Source of the DNA: CAZCTO01 sp964501725
Lineage (GTDB): Bacteria; Bacillota; Clostridia; Saccharofermentanales; Saccharofermentanaceae
Assembly (NCBI GenBank): GCA_964501725.1
Contig: CAZCTO010000009.1
Coordinates: 20,227 to 84,226, forward strand
DNA length: 64,000 nucleotides
Reading direction: 5' to 3'
Shown here one piece after another: positions 24,769 to 32,545 of this stretch. The translations under genes were made by a program, and so were the position numbers. Below the pieces are notes generated by a model. The model was not told the origin of the DNA. It did not search any database and saw nothing but the letters and a program-made list of their open reading frames with translations. How positions within the stretch are numbered: the stretch's first letter is position 1; every line of letters starts with the position of its first letter.

Positions 24769-24785
24769 TGGGGATTTGAACCCCG
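24769..24785 (-). other. Orphan tRNA T-arm-like sequence
   Basis: On the minus strand GGGG-TTCAAAT-CCCC (24770-24784) is an exact canonical T stem-loop with no acceptor, D or anticodon arm around it. It lies 60 bases beyond tRNA-Ser between two terminators. It may be a tRNA or attachment-site remnant, or chance. Confidence 0.35.
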
Positions 24786-24799
24786 TGAAGACAATCAAA

Positions 24800-24831
24800 A
24801 AACGGCAGTATTCCTCCGAATACTGCCGTTT
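24800..24831 (-). terminator. Intrinsic terminator of the membrane protein gene
   Basis: Perfect 14-bp stem (24800-24813 with 24818-24831) and a four-base loop. On the minus strand it is followed by a T-run (GTTTTTTGATTG). It lies 25 bases past the stop at 24857. Confidence 0.9.
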
Positions 24832-24856
24832 CTATTATTATGTCATTAAACTTGCC

Positions 24857-25714
24857 TTATCCCGGAATAGTCATCCCGCTTTTGTCAAACAAGTTTTGAA
24901 CAAAATCCAGGCTCACGGACAGATATTTGATCTCTTTAGTTTCTGTCCTGCTGTTTTTTGTCGGATTAATTTTGATCTTGCGGACATTGAAATAATTCTC
25001 CGAGAAATCTTTGGAGTGAAAAAGCTCCCCTTCATAGTATGTTGTTTGGACGATATTTTCAGGTTGCTCGAAGTACGCAAGGATCAGATTCGGATCTTTT
25101 TCGATGGCGGCACGGTCAGCTTCCAAATCAAAATCACGGAAATTAAATACGGCGTTGTATTTCTTGGCCCAATTATTGTCTTTTTCGATGAAGGGATCAT
25201 TTGCCCAGTTGCAGATAACGACCAGTTGAATAACTGAGTAGATCAGGAACTCAAGAATCCAGAAGATTAAAAGAATGATTCCGGTCACATTATCGCCGCC
25301 CCTTGCAAATGTCCAGGTTCCTTCTTCGTTAATCAGCTTAATTTTGCTGAGCAAGTCAGAGGGATCCAAAAGAAGTTCCGTGACGGATGATATGAATGAT
25401 CCCTCAAAAATATAGCTGACATAAGCTGCCCATTTGAAGTAGGTATAAATCAAAATCCCGATTACAGAAGCAATCAGCGCAACAGAGAGGTTCCGGATTT
25501 TCAGAAATTTACAAATCAGACCGCCGAGTGCGCCCATTAATCCGCCCAGAAGAATTGTCAGAAGAACGCAAAGCCTAACGTCCAGATCATTTTGAATGAT
25601 GTAAAGATAAAGGATACTGAGCGCGCTTCCGACAACCACTGTAGCAAGAAACAGAACCAAAAGACCGAGAGGATTGGCTTTACCGGATGGTTTATAGTAA
25701 TGTTCACGTTGCAT
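24857..25714 (-). CDS. Four-helix membrane protein of unknown function
   Basis: 285 residues. Predicted membrane helices lie at about 18-40, 47-68, 78-96 and 145-168, with a hydrophilic C-terminal domain of about 115 residues rich in acidic and aromatic residues (KKYNAVFNFRDFDLEADRAAIE, NYFNVRKIKINPTKN). I recognise no family motif. The start follows AGGAGG. It is transcribed alone, ending at a strong terminator, with the phosphatidyltransferase gene upstream on the same strand (130-base gap). Confidence 0.7.
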   Translation of the reverse strand: MQREHYYKPSGKANPLGLLVLFLATVVVGSALSILYLYIIQNDLDVRLCVLLTILLGGLMGALGGLICKFLKIRNLSVALIASVIGILIYTYFKWAAYVSYIFEGSFISSVTELLLDPSDLLSKIKLINEEGTWTFARGGDNVTGIILLIFWILEFLIYSVIQLVVICNWANDPFIEKDNNWAKKYNAVFNFRDFDLEADRAAIEKDPNLILAYFEQPENIVQTTYYEGELFHSKDFSENYFNVRKIKINPTKNSRTETKEIKYLSVSLDFVQNLFDKSGMTIPG

Positions 25715-25844
25715 GATCAGGTTTCCTCCTGTAAATAATTATAGAAACTTTATCATAATATTTGAACAAAAGAAAGATAATTTTAGATGTAACGCGAGGA
25801 AATATTGCACCATGTGTCTGCAACGGGAAAACGGGGGGGGCTTT

Positions 25845-26486
25845 CTACGGGCAGGTATCCTCCGTACCGGATTCATCTGCGTTAACACTTGCGACGTGAC
25901 CCGCGTTCCCGGCATCCTTCTTGTCCCTCAGCAGATGGAGAAATGACTGCGAATCCGGATCGATGTCGCCGAATTTGATGAAAATAGCAATCTCCTCGAT
26001 AAAACCGGCGATGTAAAGAATCGCGAGAAAAGTAACAAAATAAGTCATATCGAAAAGATCAGCAAAGATGACCGCGACATATAACAATACGGCATTGAGC
26101 TTCAAGATAAAAGTGTGCATCATGATCGGCTTTTTGCAGACAATTCCGGAGATAATAAAAGATGATACAAGAAGGCCAAGAAATACGAGAATCAACTGAA
26201 AATTCGGAGCGGAAGTGATGACTTCCGCATCCAACTGATATAAAAACCACGCGGATGCCAGATAGAAAAACAGATCAGAAAAAGAGTCCAACTTCTTTCC
26301 GATCTCGGTAAGCATGTTGAATTTACGTGCAATCAATCCGTCAAAGAAATCGGTCGCGCCGACAAGGACATATAAGATAATAAATGCGGTTCGCATATCC
26401 ATGTGCAAAAACACAAACAGCAGCGGCAAAAGGAAAAACCTTGATGCTGAGAGAACGTTCGGTATGTTAATCACTTTTTGATCCAT
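25845..26486 (-). CDS. CDP-alcohol phosphatidyltransferase
   Basis: 213 residues from the ATG at 26486, directly after GGAGGGATT. Longer in-frame sequence upstream has no ribosome site. The family signature D-x2-D-G-x2-A-R-x8-G-x3-D-x3-D is intact in DFFDGLIARKFNMLTEIGKK plus LDSFSD. About five to six membrane helices follow the usual plan. Enzymes of this family join CDP-diacylglycerol with an alcohol such as glycerol-3-phosphate (PgsA), inositol or another lipid head group. The acceptor cannot be told here. It acts in the membrane in phospholipid synthesis. Confidence 0.88.
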   Translation of the reverse strand: MDQKVINIPNVLSASRFFLLPLLFVFLHMDMRTAFIILYVLVGATDFFDGLIARKFNMLTEIGKKLDSFSDLFFYLASAWFLYQLDAEVITSAPNFQLILVFLGLLVSSFIISGIVCKKPIMMHTFILKLNAVLLYVAVIFADLFDMTYFVTFLAILYIAGFIEEIAIFIKFGDIDPDSQSFLHLLRDKKDAGNAGHVASVNADESGTEDTCP

Positions 26487-26688
26487 AATCCCTCCATGAA
26501 GCAACACAACTTCTCTGTTGAACTTGCAGGCTTTTCGAATATTATACCTCAATTGATTCATACCGGAACCACAGACCTTCATCTGCTGATAGCACATCTA
26601 TTTATTTTGATGTAGAATATCAGTAAGGAATTATAGTAATCAATACATTAATGGTCAAGGTGCGCTTTAGTAATGTCCGGAGTGAACT

Positions 26689-28278
26689 ATGGATGCTTTA
26701 AGAATTAAAGAAAATACCCACCGACTCCTTCCGGCTTTTCTCGGATTTGCTATATCTGTTTTGTCCGCATTTATTGTCTATTATTCAGGCGGCACATCTA
26801 AGGTTTATACCAATCTGATGTATATTCCAATTGCTTTGATCGCCTCCATTTACGGCTGGAAGTTGGGTGTTTTGATTGCGCTGTTCAGCGGTCTTCTTGT
26901 CGGCCCATTTATGCCGATTACCGTTGAGCCAAGATTGATGCAGACGCCCGAGAATTGGATTGTCAGGGTCTTAGTTTATATGGCAATTGCTTTTCTGATT
27001 GGCTTTGTAACCGATCTCTCCCGTAAAAGAGCAAATGAAATCGCGTTTTTATTTACGCATGACCCCCAGACAGGTCTCAAAAATTATGACGCTTTGCGGC
27101 AGGAACTGACTCCTCCGGATCAACCGACCACGATAATCAGCCTTACGGTGACTAACTACGAAGAATACATGGGATTTTTCGGATACGAATTTTTCCAAAA
27201 GATTGTCAGCAAATTTTCAAAGCAGCTCTCGGAGGCATTGCTGCCATTCCATGAAGCCGAACTTTACCGGTTATATGGTCTGGAGTTTGTGATCAAAATT
27301 ACTCACGAAGATGATAACGCCAGCACGGAATTAATTTTGGGTGCTTTGAATTTGCTCAATGAGAAAATGATTCTCGTGGGAGAGGTTCCCGTGTACACTG
27401 AAATTCGCATTGGCATTGCCGCGCTGAGCACTAACGAAAGTCCTCTCGACGGGACAAGAAAATCAATGGTTGCATTACGTTTTGCATCAAAGAATAATTT
27501 GCAACTCGCAAGATACTCAGAAGAAATGGTTATCTACTATAAGAACACCGTCACTATTGCAAGCAGTTTTCAGAAATCGCTGGAGAATAAAAACATAAAA
27601 GCCGCATTTCAGACCATTCATGGCACCGAAACCGGTAATACAGTCGGCTGTGAACTGCTTGCCCGTTGGATTCGCGATGATGGTTCCAGAATCAATCCGG
27701 ATGAATTTGTCCCCGTTCTTGAGAAAACCGAACTGATTCATAATTTGACTTCATTTATGGTTGACTCGGGACTTGCCATGGCAAGAATGAAAGAATATCG
27801 TCACTTTTATATCAGCATCAATTTCTCTCCAACCGACTTCAATGACAAATGTATTCTAAGTCTGGTAAAAAAAGTCAAAGATGCGGGCGTGAATCCTTCG
27901 CGGATTCAAATCGAAATCACGGAACGGGTTTTATTGAGTGTCCTCAATATTCAAGCACACCTCTCCCTTTTGAGTCGACATGGATTTATCATTGTCATCG
28001 ACGATTTCGGTACCGGCTTTTCGTCATACCGCTACGTCGCTGATTTCCCGATCGACGTTATCAAAATTGATCGTTCGCTCGTTTTGAAAGCCAACACCCC
28101 CAAGGGTTTTGGTCTGGTAAAAAGTATTGTTGCTTTTTGCAAAGAATTTAAAATCACAACCGTCGCTGAAGGCGTCGAAAATAAAGAATATGCCGATATT
28201 TGCGAAGCGCTCGGGATTGATGAGCAACAGGGGTATTTCTACAGTAAACCTGAGATAATTCAGATTACACAGGAATAA
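26689..28278 (+). CDS. Membrane EAL phosphodiesterase with degenerate GGDEF domain
   Basis: 529 residues. Residues 1-110 hold four to five membrane helices (LMYIPIALIASIYGWKLGVLIALFSG). Residues 120-280 are a GGDEF-like domain in which the catalytic loop reads YGLEF (196-200), so cyclase activity is not expected. Residues 290-529 are an EAL domain with all catalytic positions: Glu322 (ELLARW), Asn378 (SINFS), Glu409 (IEITE), Asp438-Asp439 (DDFGTGF), Lys459 (IKIDR), Glu494/Glu497 (AEGVE) and Gln514. It should hydrolyse cyclic di-GMP at the membrane in response to an unknown cue. The start follows CCGGAG. The 3' end overlaps the convergent peptidase gene by 14 bases. Confidence 0.9.
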   Translation: MDALRIKENTHRLLPAFLGFAISVLSAFIVYYSGGTSKVYTNLMYIPIALIASIYGWKLGVLIALFSGLLVGPFMPITVEPRLMQTPENWIVRVLVYMAIAFLIGFVTDLSRKRANEIAFLFTHDPQTGLKNYDALRQELTPPDQPTTIISLTVTNYEEYMGFFGYEFFQKIVSKFSKQLSEALLPFHEAELYRLYGLEFVIKITHEDDNASTELILGALNLLNEKMILVGEVPVYTEIRIGIAALSTNESPLDGTRKSMVALRFASKNNLQLARYSEEMVIYYKNTVTIASSFQKSLENKNIKAAFQTIHGTETGNTVGCELLARWIRDDGSRINPDEFVPVLEKTELIHNLTSFMVDSGLAMARMKEYRHFYISINFSPTDFNDKCILSLVKKVKDAGVNPSRIQIEITERVLLSVLNIQAHLSLLSRHGFIIVIDDFGTGFSSYRYVADFPIDVIKIDRSLVLKANTPKGFGLVKSIVAFCKEFKITTVAEGVENKEYADICEALGIDEQQGYFYSKPEIIQITQE

Positions 28279-29455
28279 CCACGATGGGAAGCGGTCCGCC
28301 GGTGATACATTCGGCACCGGCCTTAGTGACTACATATGTTTCCTCAACTCCGATCATTCCGACTCCGTCAACGCCGCGCTTGGGTTCGAGCGCAATCACC
28401 ATGTTTTCCCGCAGGGGAACCGAATAACCTGACGAAATGATCGGCAGTTCATCAATGTACATACCCACCCCGTGGCCCAGGAATTTGACTCTGTCCGATC
28501 CGTATCCCATAAAGTGGTCGCTGAGTACCTCCGGAAGATCGCTCATTGCGGATTGATAGATATCCGACGGGAGTGCGTCCGGCCTAATGAGTGAAACGGC
28601 TTTGTTGAGAACCCCAATGCAGGCACGGTGCACTTCAAGCGCGAACCCGTCCGGTTCGCTTCCGAAGGAATAGACCTGTGTCTTGTCGCTGTGGTACCCC
28701 ATGTACCCGAATCCGACATCCACAAAAACACTGTCGCCCTTTTTCAGAATTCGATCGCGATTGCCGATTATCGGAACGGCAGGGGACATCCCCTTCATTC
28801 CGCCCGGGCCGTCAAAATTCGTCGGATATAGTGAGGTCTCTCCAAATCCCAGTTGTCCGATAATCATCTCCATCTGAAACATCGAAAACCTGGATACTCC
28901 GTGATGTCCGCTCTTAATCATTTCGGCATAAAGCTCTGCGGCAAAATCCGTCTCGCTCATTCCTTCCCGTAGCAAAGCCGGCACGGTCTTTTCCATCAGC
29001 ATTTGATGGCGTCTGCCGGATTCCCTGATAAATTCCAACTCATACGATGATTTTACCGCACGCTGCAGCGCGATCAGCCGATCGAGCGGCAGAATCCGAT
29101 CCATGGAAAAATGCTTGCGAATCCGGTCAAGCATGGCGATCGGGACCGACTCGGTTTCGATATAGACACTGCCTAAATTTTCAGGAAGATGTAATCGCAT
29201 ATCCCTATAAGATTGAATCTTATAAATCGGTGTGAAGGGGGACTCGATGATTGCACGGTCGGCACTTTTCCTGACGAAAAAAAACGAGTCACCGTTACTG
29301 CGCAAGACCAATAATCCGTCCTGCATCGTTCCTGTGTAATAATATAAATTAACCCGACCGATGATGATCACCGTATCGTATTGCTCCGGGGCGCTATTAA
29401 GCGCCACATGGAGTTGATGAAGCCGTTCTAAAGTGATTTGTTTGCTTAATTTCAT
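28265..29455 (-). CDS. M24-family metallopeptidase (Xaa-Pro dipeptidase-like)
   Basis: 396 residues. It has a creatinase N-terminal domain (TVIIIGRVNLYYYTGTMQDGLLVL) and a pita-bread catalytic domain. Metal ligands are two Asp in VFVDVGFGYMGYHSDKTQ, His in LGHGVGMYIDELP, Glu in ALEPKRG and Glu in GVEETYVVT, all intact. The sequence is distant from the aminopeptidase at 22.5-23.8 kb, and its substrate may be a dipeptide or another Xaa-Pro compound. GGAGG lies 12 bases before the ATG, an unusually long spacing. It is transcribed alone and divergent from the PhoH2 leader. Confidence 0.88.
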   Translation of the reverse strand: MKLSKQITLERLHQLHVALNSAPEQYDTVIIIGRVNLYYYTGTMQDGLLVLRSNGDSFFFVRKSADRAIIESPFTPIYKIQSYRDMRLHLPENLGSVYIETESVPIAMLDRIRKHFSMDRILPLDRLIALQRAVKSSYELEFIRESGRRHQMLMEKTVPALLREGMSETDFAAELYAEMIKSGHHGVSRFSMFQMEMIIGQLGFGETSLYPTNFDGPGGMKGMSPAVPIIGNRDRILKKGDSVFVDVGFGYMGYHSDKTQVYSFGSEPDGFALEVHRACIGVLNKAVSLIRPDALPSDIYQSAMSDLPEVLSDHFMGYGSDRVKFLGHGVGMYIDELPIISSGYSVPLRENMVIALEPKRGVDGVGMIGVEETYVVTKAGAECITGGPLPIVVIPV

Positions 29456-29573
29456 GGTGATTCATCGCCTCCGGGTGGTTAACTCTCTTCATTCGTTTGC
29501 ATATCAGACGGAGTATGTTCTTTTTCATTCAATCATTTTTCGATGAGAATGGCAAAGGGATTATTCATTTTGC

Positions 29574-29602
29574 TTGTTGAGCGAAACCAAATACGGTATT
29601 CT
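29574..29602 (+). promoter_or_regulatory. Promoter of the PhoH2 leader transcript
   Basis: TTGTTG (29574-29579), a 17-base spacer and TATTCT (29597-29602). The predicted start near 29609 gives a leader of about 190 bases. The remaining intergenic stretch (29456-29573) shows no gene. Confidence 0.55.
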
Positions 29603-29652
29603 GTAAATAGAACCATATAGAATCCATCCGAAAGGTCGAGAGGTTTTCATAT

Positions 29653-29751
29653 ATGGAGATATGCCCGAATTACCGGAGGATTGTTCTTCACTTCTATAAA
29701 GGATTCAGCCGCCCGTATTTCTGCTTTGTTTATTTGCGTCGTTTTCGATGA
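29653..29751 (+). CDS. 32-codon leader peptide upstream of PhoH2
   Basis: The ATG at 29653 is preceded nine bases upstream by GAGAGG (29638-29643) and opens 32 codons ending in TGA at 29749-29751. The peptide is unusually rich in Arg (6), Phe (5) and Tyr (4), ending YLRRFR. Its last codons lie in the 5' arm of an intrinsic terminator and the stop codon sits in the hairpin loop. A ribosome reaching the end would melt the terminator. This is the geometry of ribosome-mediated attenuation. It is inference from sequence only. Confidence 0.45.
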   Translation: MEICPNYRRIVLHFYKGFSRPYFCFVYLRRFR

Positions 29752-29770
29752 ATCGGATTCGGCGCTTTTT
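29736..29770 (+). terminator. Intrinsic terminator (attenuator) in the PhoH2 leader
   Basis: GCGTCG (29736-29741), an internal TT, then TTCGAT (29744-29749) pair with ATCGGA (29752-29757), TT and CGGCGC (29760-29765). TTTTT follows at 29766-29770. It ends 17 bases before the PhoH2 ribosome site (ACGGAGGG), so it would cut the transcript before the gene. Upstream GAATCC (29620-29625) could pair with GGATTC of the 3' arm (29755-29760) as an antiterminator. Confidence 0.6.
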
Positions 29771-29799
29771 CTATATCAATAGAAAAACGGAGGGATACG

Positions 29800-31284
29800 A
29801 TGAACAATAAAGCAAAAAATGATGCTCCGGGCAACAACTCTGTTTTTGATAATCCACGCTTTGAATCATTACTGAAAGACAAGACCCGTCCGAAGAACTA
29901 TATTTTGGACACAAACGTTTTGCTTCATGACCCCGGATGCTTCCTTAATTTCACGGGCAATCATGTATTTATCCCGATCACGGTACTTGAGGAACTGGAT
30001 CATCTGAAGTCAAAGGACGGCTTATTAGGCTACCAGGCAAGAGAAGCGGTCCGGACACTACACCGCAGAATTGACGGCAGAGGGCGTCAATGTGTCAGTA
30101 TCGGCATCAGTCTCTCAAACGATGTAGTACTTCATGTTGCTTTTCCGGACGCCGCCACAAGACCGGTTCCCGGTCGTTCGGGTGCACGTGCCGCTGCAAA
30201 CGCCGCGCCGATGTTTGAATCACAAATCAATGACAACGAAATCCTTGCCTGCGCAATCAAAGTCAAAGAGGAGCATCCGGAAAGGGACACTTACCTCGTC
30301 TCAAAAGACGTTTGCCTGCGTATTAAAGCGGAAGTGTGCGGTATATCCTCACAGGACTATGAAACGGACAAAATTAAAACCGACGAGCTTTTTACCGGGT
30401 ATTGTCACCTGAATATGTCCGACAAAAATATCAACAAGATTTTCGACGGCGGATCAAAGCCCCCGAAAAGTATCGAAATGATGCCCAATCAATTTGCCGT
30501 TATTTCATCCCGGGATAATGCCACTCATACGGCGCTTGCCAAATTCGACGGATCTCATCTGGTTCCGCTCAAATACGCCAATCACGCGGCATGGGGGCTG
30601 ACACCCAAAAATCTCGAACAGAAGATGGCTTTCGAGCTTCTGATGGATCCGCAAGTCCCTTTCGTCTCGATTACCGGCGGAGCAGGGTCCGGCAAGACCA
30701 TTCTTGCCACGGCCGTCGCGCTCGAAAAAGTCCTTGAGCAACGGGAGTACCGCAAGATTGTTTTTGTACGCCCGACCGTCCCTGCCGGAAACGATATCGG
30801 ATATCTTCCCGGCAGCGAAGAAGACAAACTTCGTCCCTGGATGGGCAGTTTCTATGATGCCATCGACAATGTGATGACGATCGATAAAGAAAGCAGTAAC
30901 GGTAAACGATCCAAGCGCGGCGATGAAGGATCCCAAATCGAGCAATTTATCGAAGATTACCGGAAGCGCGGGATTTTCGAGATAAAAACATTCACGTATA
31001 TGCGGGGGCGCACCATCTCCGATGCCATTGTTATTGTCGACGAAGCGCAGGAAATTACACCTCACCTGGCCAAGTTGATGTTGACCCGCGCCGGAGAGCG
31101 GTCGAAGTTCATTTTCCTCGGAGACCCTTCGGACAACCAGATCGACAACGTATTGGTCGATTCCAAATCCAACGGTCTGGTTTATGTCATTGAGCGAATG
31201 AATCATCATTCCATTACGGGACACGTGACTCTGCGGCAGGTCGAACGGAGTCTGCTCGCTCGAATTGCCGAAAAGAGCCTGTAG
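29800..31284 (+). CDS. PIN-domain PhoH-like ATPase (PhoH2/YlaK type)
   Basis: 494 residues. Residues about 30-190 form a PIN ribonuclease domain with acidic active-site residues in NYILDTNVLLHDP, VLEELD and NDNEILACAIKVKEEHPE. Residues about 260-494 form a PhoH superfamily 1-like ATPase with Walker A GGAGSGKTILAT and Walker B IVIVDEAQEITPH, then KFIFLGDPSDNQID. PhoH2 proteins act as RNA helicase-ribonucleases and in some species pair with a small antitoxin gene; no antitoxin gene is seen here. GGAGGG precedes the ATG. The gene is monocistronic, preceded by an attenuator-like leader and followed by a strong terminator. Confidence 0.92.
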   Translation: MNNKAKNDAPGNNSVFDNPRFESLLKDKTRPKNYILDTNVLLHDPGCFLNFTGNHVFIPITVLEELDHLKSKDGLLGYQAREAVRTLHRRIDGRGRQCVSIGISLSNDVVLHVAFPDAATRPVPGRSGARAAANAAPMFESQINDNEILACAIKVKEEHPERDTYLVSKDVCLRIKAEVCGISSQDYETDKIKTDELFTGYCHLNMSDKNINKIFDGGSKPPKSIEMMPNQFAVISSRDNATHTALAKFDGSHLVPLKYANHAAWGLTPKNLEQKMAFELLMDPQVPFVSITGGAGSGKTILATAVALEKVLEQREYRKIVFVRPTVPAGNDIGYLPGSEEDKLRPWMGSFYDAIDNVMTIDKESSNGKRSKRGDEGSQIEQFIEDYRKRGIFEIKTFTYMRGRTISDAIVIVDEAQEITPHLAKLMLTRAGERSKFIFLGDPSDNQIDNVLVDSKSNGLVYVIERMNHHSITGHVTLRQVERSLLARIAEKSL

Positions 31285-31297
31285 AAGACGTTTATCG

Positions 31298-31339
31298 AAA
31301 TAAAAAGGCGACCCGCCGGAGCGGATCGCCTTTTTATTT
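31298..31339. terminator. Bidirectional terminator between PhoH2 and the exporter operon
   Basis: A 14-bp stem AAATAAAAAGGCGA (31298-31311) with its complement (31326-31339), extended inside by CCGC/GCGG and a CGGA tetraloop. T-tracts lie on both strands. Confidence 0.95.
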
Positions 31340-31360
31340 GTGCTCAAGTTTTGTAACTCC

Positions 31361-32545
31361 TTAAACGCTGGCACGTTTTCTCTGCCGGGTAACAACCATC
31401 GCGATAAGCAGGAATGCGACGGCAAACGCGACCTGAATGCCTAAGTATCCGACAATGGACTCCAGTTCCTTCCACCCGAATGAATGCAAGTCCTTGGTTT
31501 CCTCAATCACCAGCACGTACCAGAACGAAGGCATAAAGCTGGCAATGTGCTTAACCGTATCGCTTAAAAACATTTGCGGAACAAAGACTCCTCCGAGGAA
31601 GCAGGATCCGAGAGCGACAACGTTGGCAACCGCCGATCTGGCGTTGTCACCTTTGATGAGTTGTCCCAGAAGGAAACTAAGTGAAAGGGCGACAAGCGTA
31701 AAGACAAATGTGTTTATTATAAAAATCCACATCCTGAAGTCGGATATCTGATCCATAAACATAAGCACGCAACATGTGGTGAAGAATAACCACGCGACTG
31801 CCGCAAAACAGAGATTTCCGAGAAGCATCTGAAGATTAACCGCAAACGCGGGCTTAGGTGAGCAAAGCAGTCTGTTCTTAAAATCCCGTGCCGCAAAAAC
31901 ACTGATCATCGTGGACACACCCAGGATCAGAACAGACATCAGGGAGTACGAGAGAAACTTGAAGTAATAGGCAATGTTTTCGAACGGATTTACTTTAAGT
32001 TTTTGTGTCGTTTGTACTTCGGTCTCAATCTTCAAGTCGGAACTAACCATTCCGGCGATTTTCTCAATCTGAGCGGCATCGGACGGGTCCACTTCCAGCG
32101 AGTCAACGTAGATCCGGAACATATCCAAATACTTTTCGACCAGCATGTCTGAGCGGATTTTATCTGTAGTTCCGGCAACCGACCGTGTCTCGAGAGTCAA
32201 ATTATGTTTCCCCGAAACAAAGTCCTCCGTAAATCCTTCCGGAATCGAAATGATATACTCTGCGGATGAATTGAAAAGCGCGTTCCGGATTTCGTTTTCC
32301 GTTTTCACGGGCTTTATCGCTTTACCGGTTTCCCCAAGATAGGCCTCCAGGCCATCTGATACGCCTCCGCCAACGTCGCTATTGATAATCATGATTTTGC
32401 TCTTGATATCACTATAGCCCGTCGGATCATTCGAACTTGCATTGGTTCCGAGCATATACACAAAGAATAAGAAAACAATCACATAAATGAAAAGGACAGA
32501 AAAGTTCTTCTTGATAATTTTCATCAGCGCGTTAAATACTTGCAT
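31361..32545 (-). CDS. ABC-2 type exporter permease, second subunit
   Basis: 394 residues. The N-terminal membrane helix (about 16-33) and a large external domain (about 40-190) precede five helices in the C-terminal half, including the ABC-2 signature region ARSAVANVVALGSCFLGGVFVPQMFL. This is the ABC2_membrane_3 plan used by exporters of antibiotics, lipids or peptides. GAGGAGG precedes the ATG. It overlaps the first permease gene by 14 bases. The two permeases probably form a heterodimer with the ATPase encoded upstream. Cargo unknown. Confidence 0.85.
   Translation of the reverse strand: MQVFNALMKIIKKNFSVLFIYVIVFLFFVYMLGTNASSNDPTGYSDIKSKIMIINSDVGGGVSDGLEAYLGETGKAIKPVKTENEIRNALFNSSAEYIISIPEGFTEDFVSGKHNLTLETRSVAGTTDKIRSDMLVEKYLDMFRIYVDSLEVDPSDAAQIEKIAGMVSSDLKIETEVQTTQKLKVNPFENIAYYFKFLSYSLMSVLILGVSTMISVFAARDFKNRLLCSPKPAFAVNLQMLLGNLCFAAVAWLFFTTCCVLMFMDQISDFRMWIFIINTFVFTLVALSLSFLLGQLIKGDNARSAVANVVALGSCFLGGVFVPQMFLSDTVKHIASFMPSFWYVLVIEETKDLHSFGWKELESIVGYLGIQVAFAVAFLLIAMVVTRQRKRASV

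Noticed and set aside
24800..24831. Inverted repeat as an insertion-sequence end
   Set aside because: A perfect stem with four-base loop followed by a T-run just past a stop codon is a terminator. No transposase is near.
25833..25840. Eight-G run as a phase-variable tract
   Set aside because: It lies four bases after the stop codon of the phosphatidyltransferase gene and outside any coding frame, so slippage would not alter a protein.
26689..28278. Bifunctional cyclase/phosphodiesterase
   Set aside because: The GGDEF loop reads YGLEF, lacking catalytic residues.
29800..31284. PhoH2 as part of a toxin-antitoxin pair
   Set aside because: The leader ORF upstream ends in a terminator loop and shows no antitoxin-like DNA-binding domain, so attenuation explains it better.
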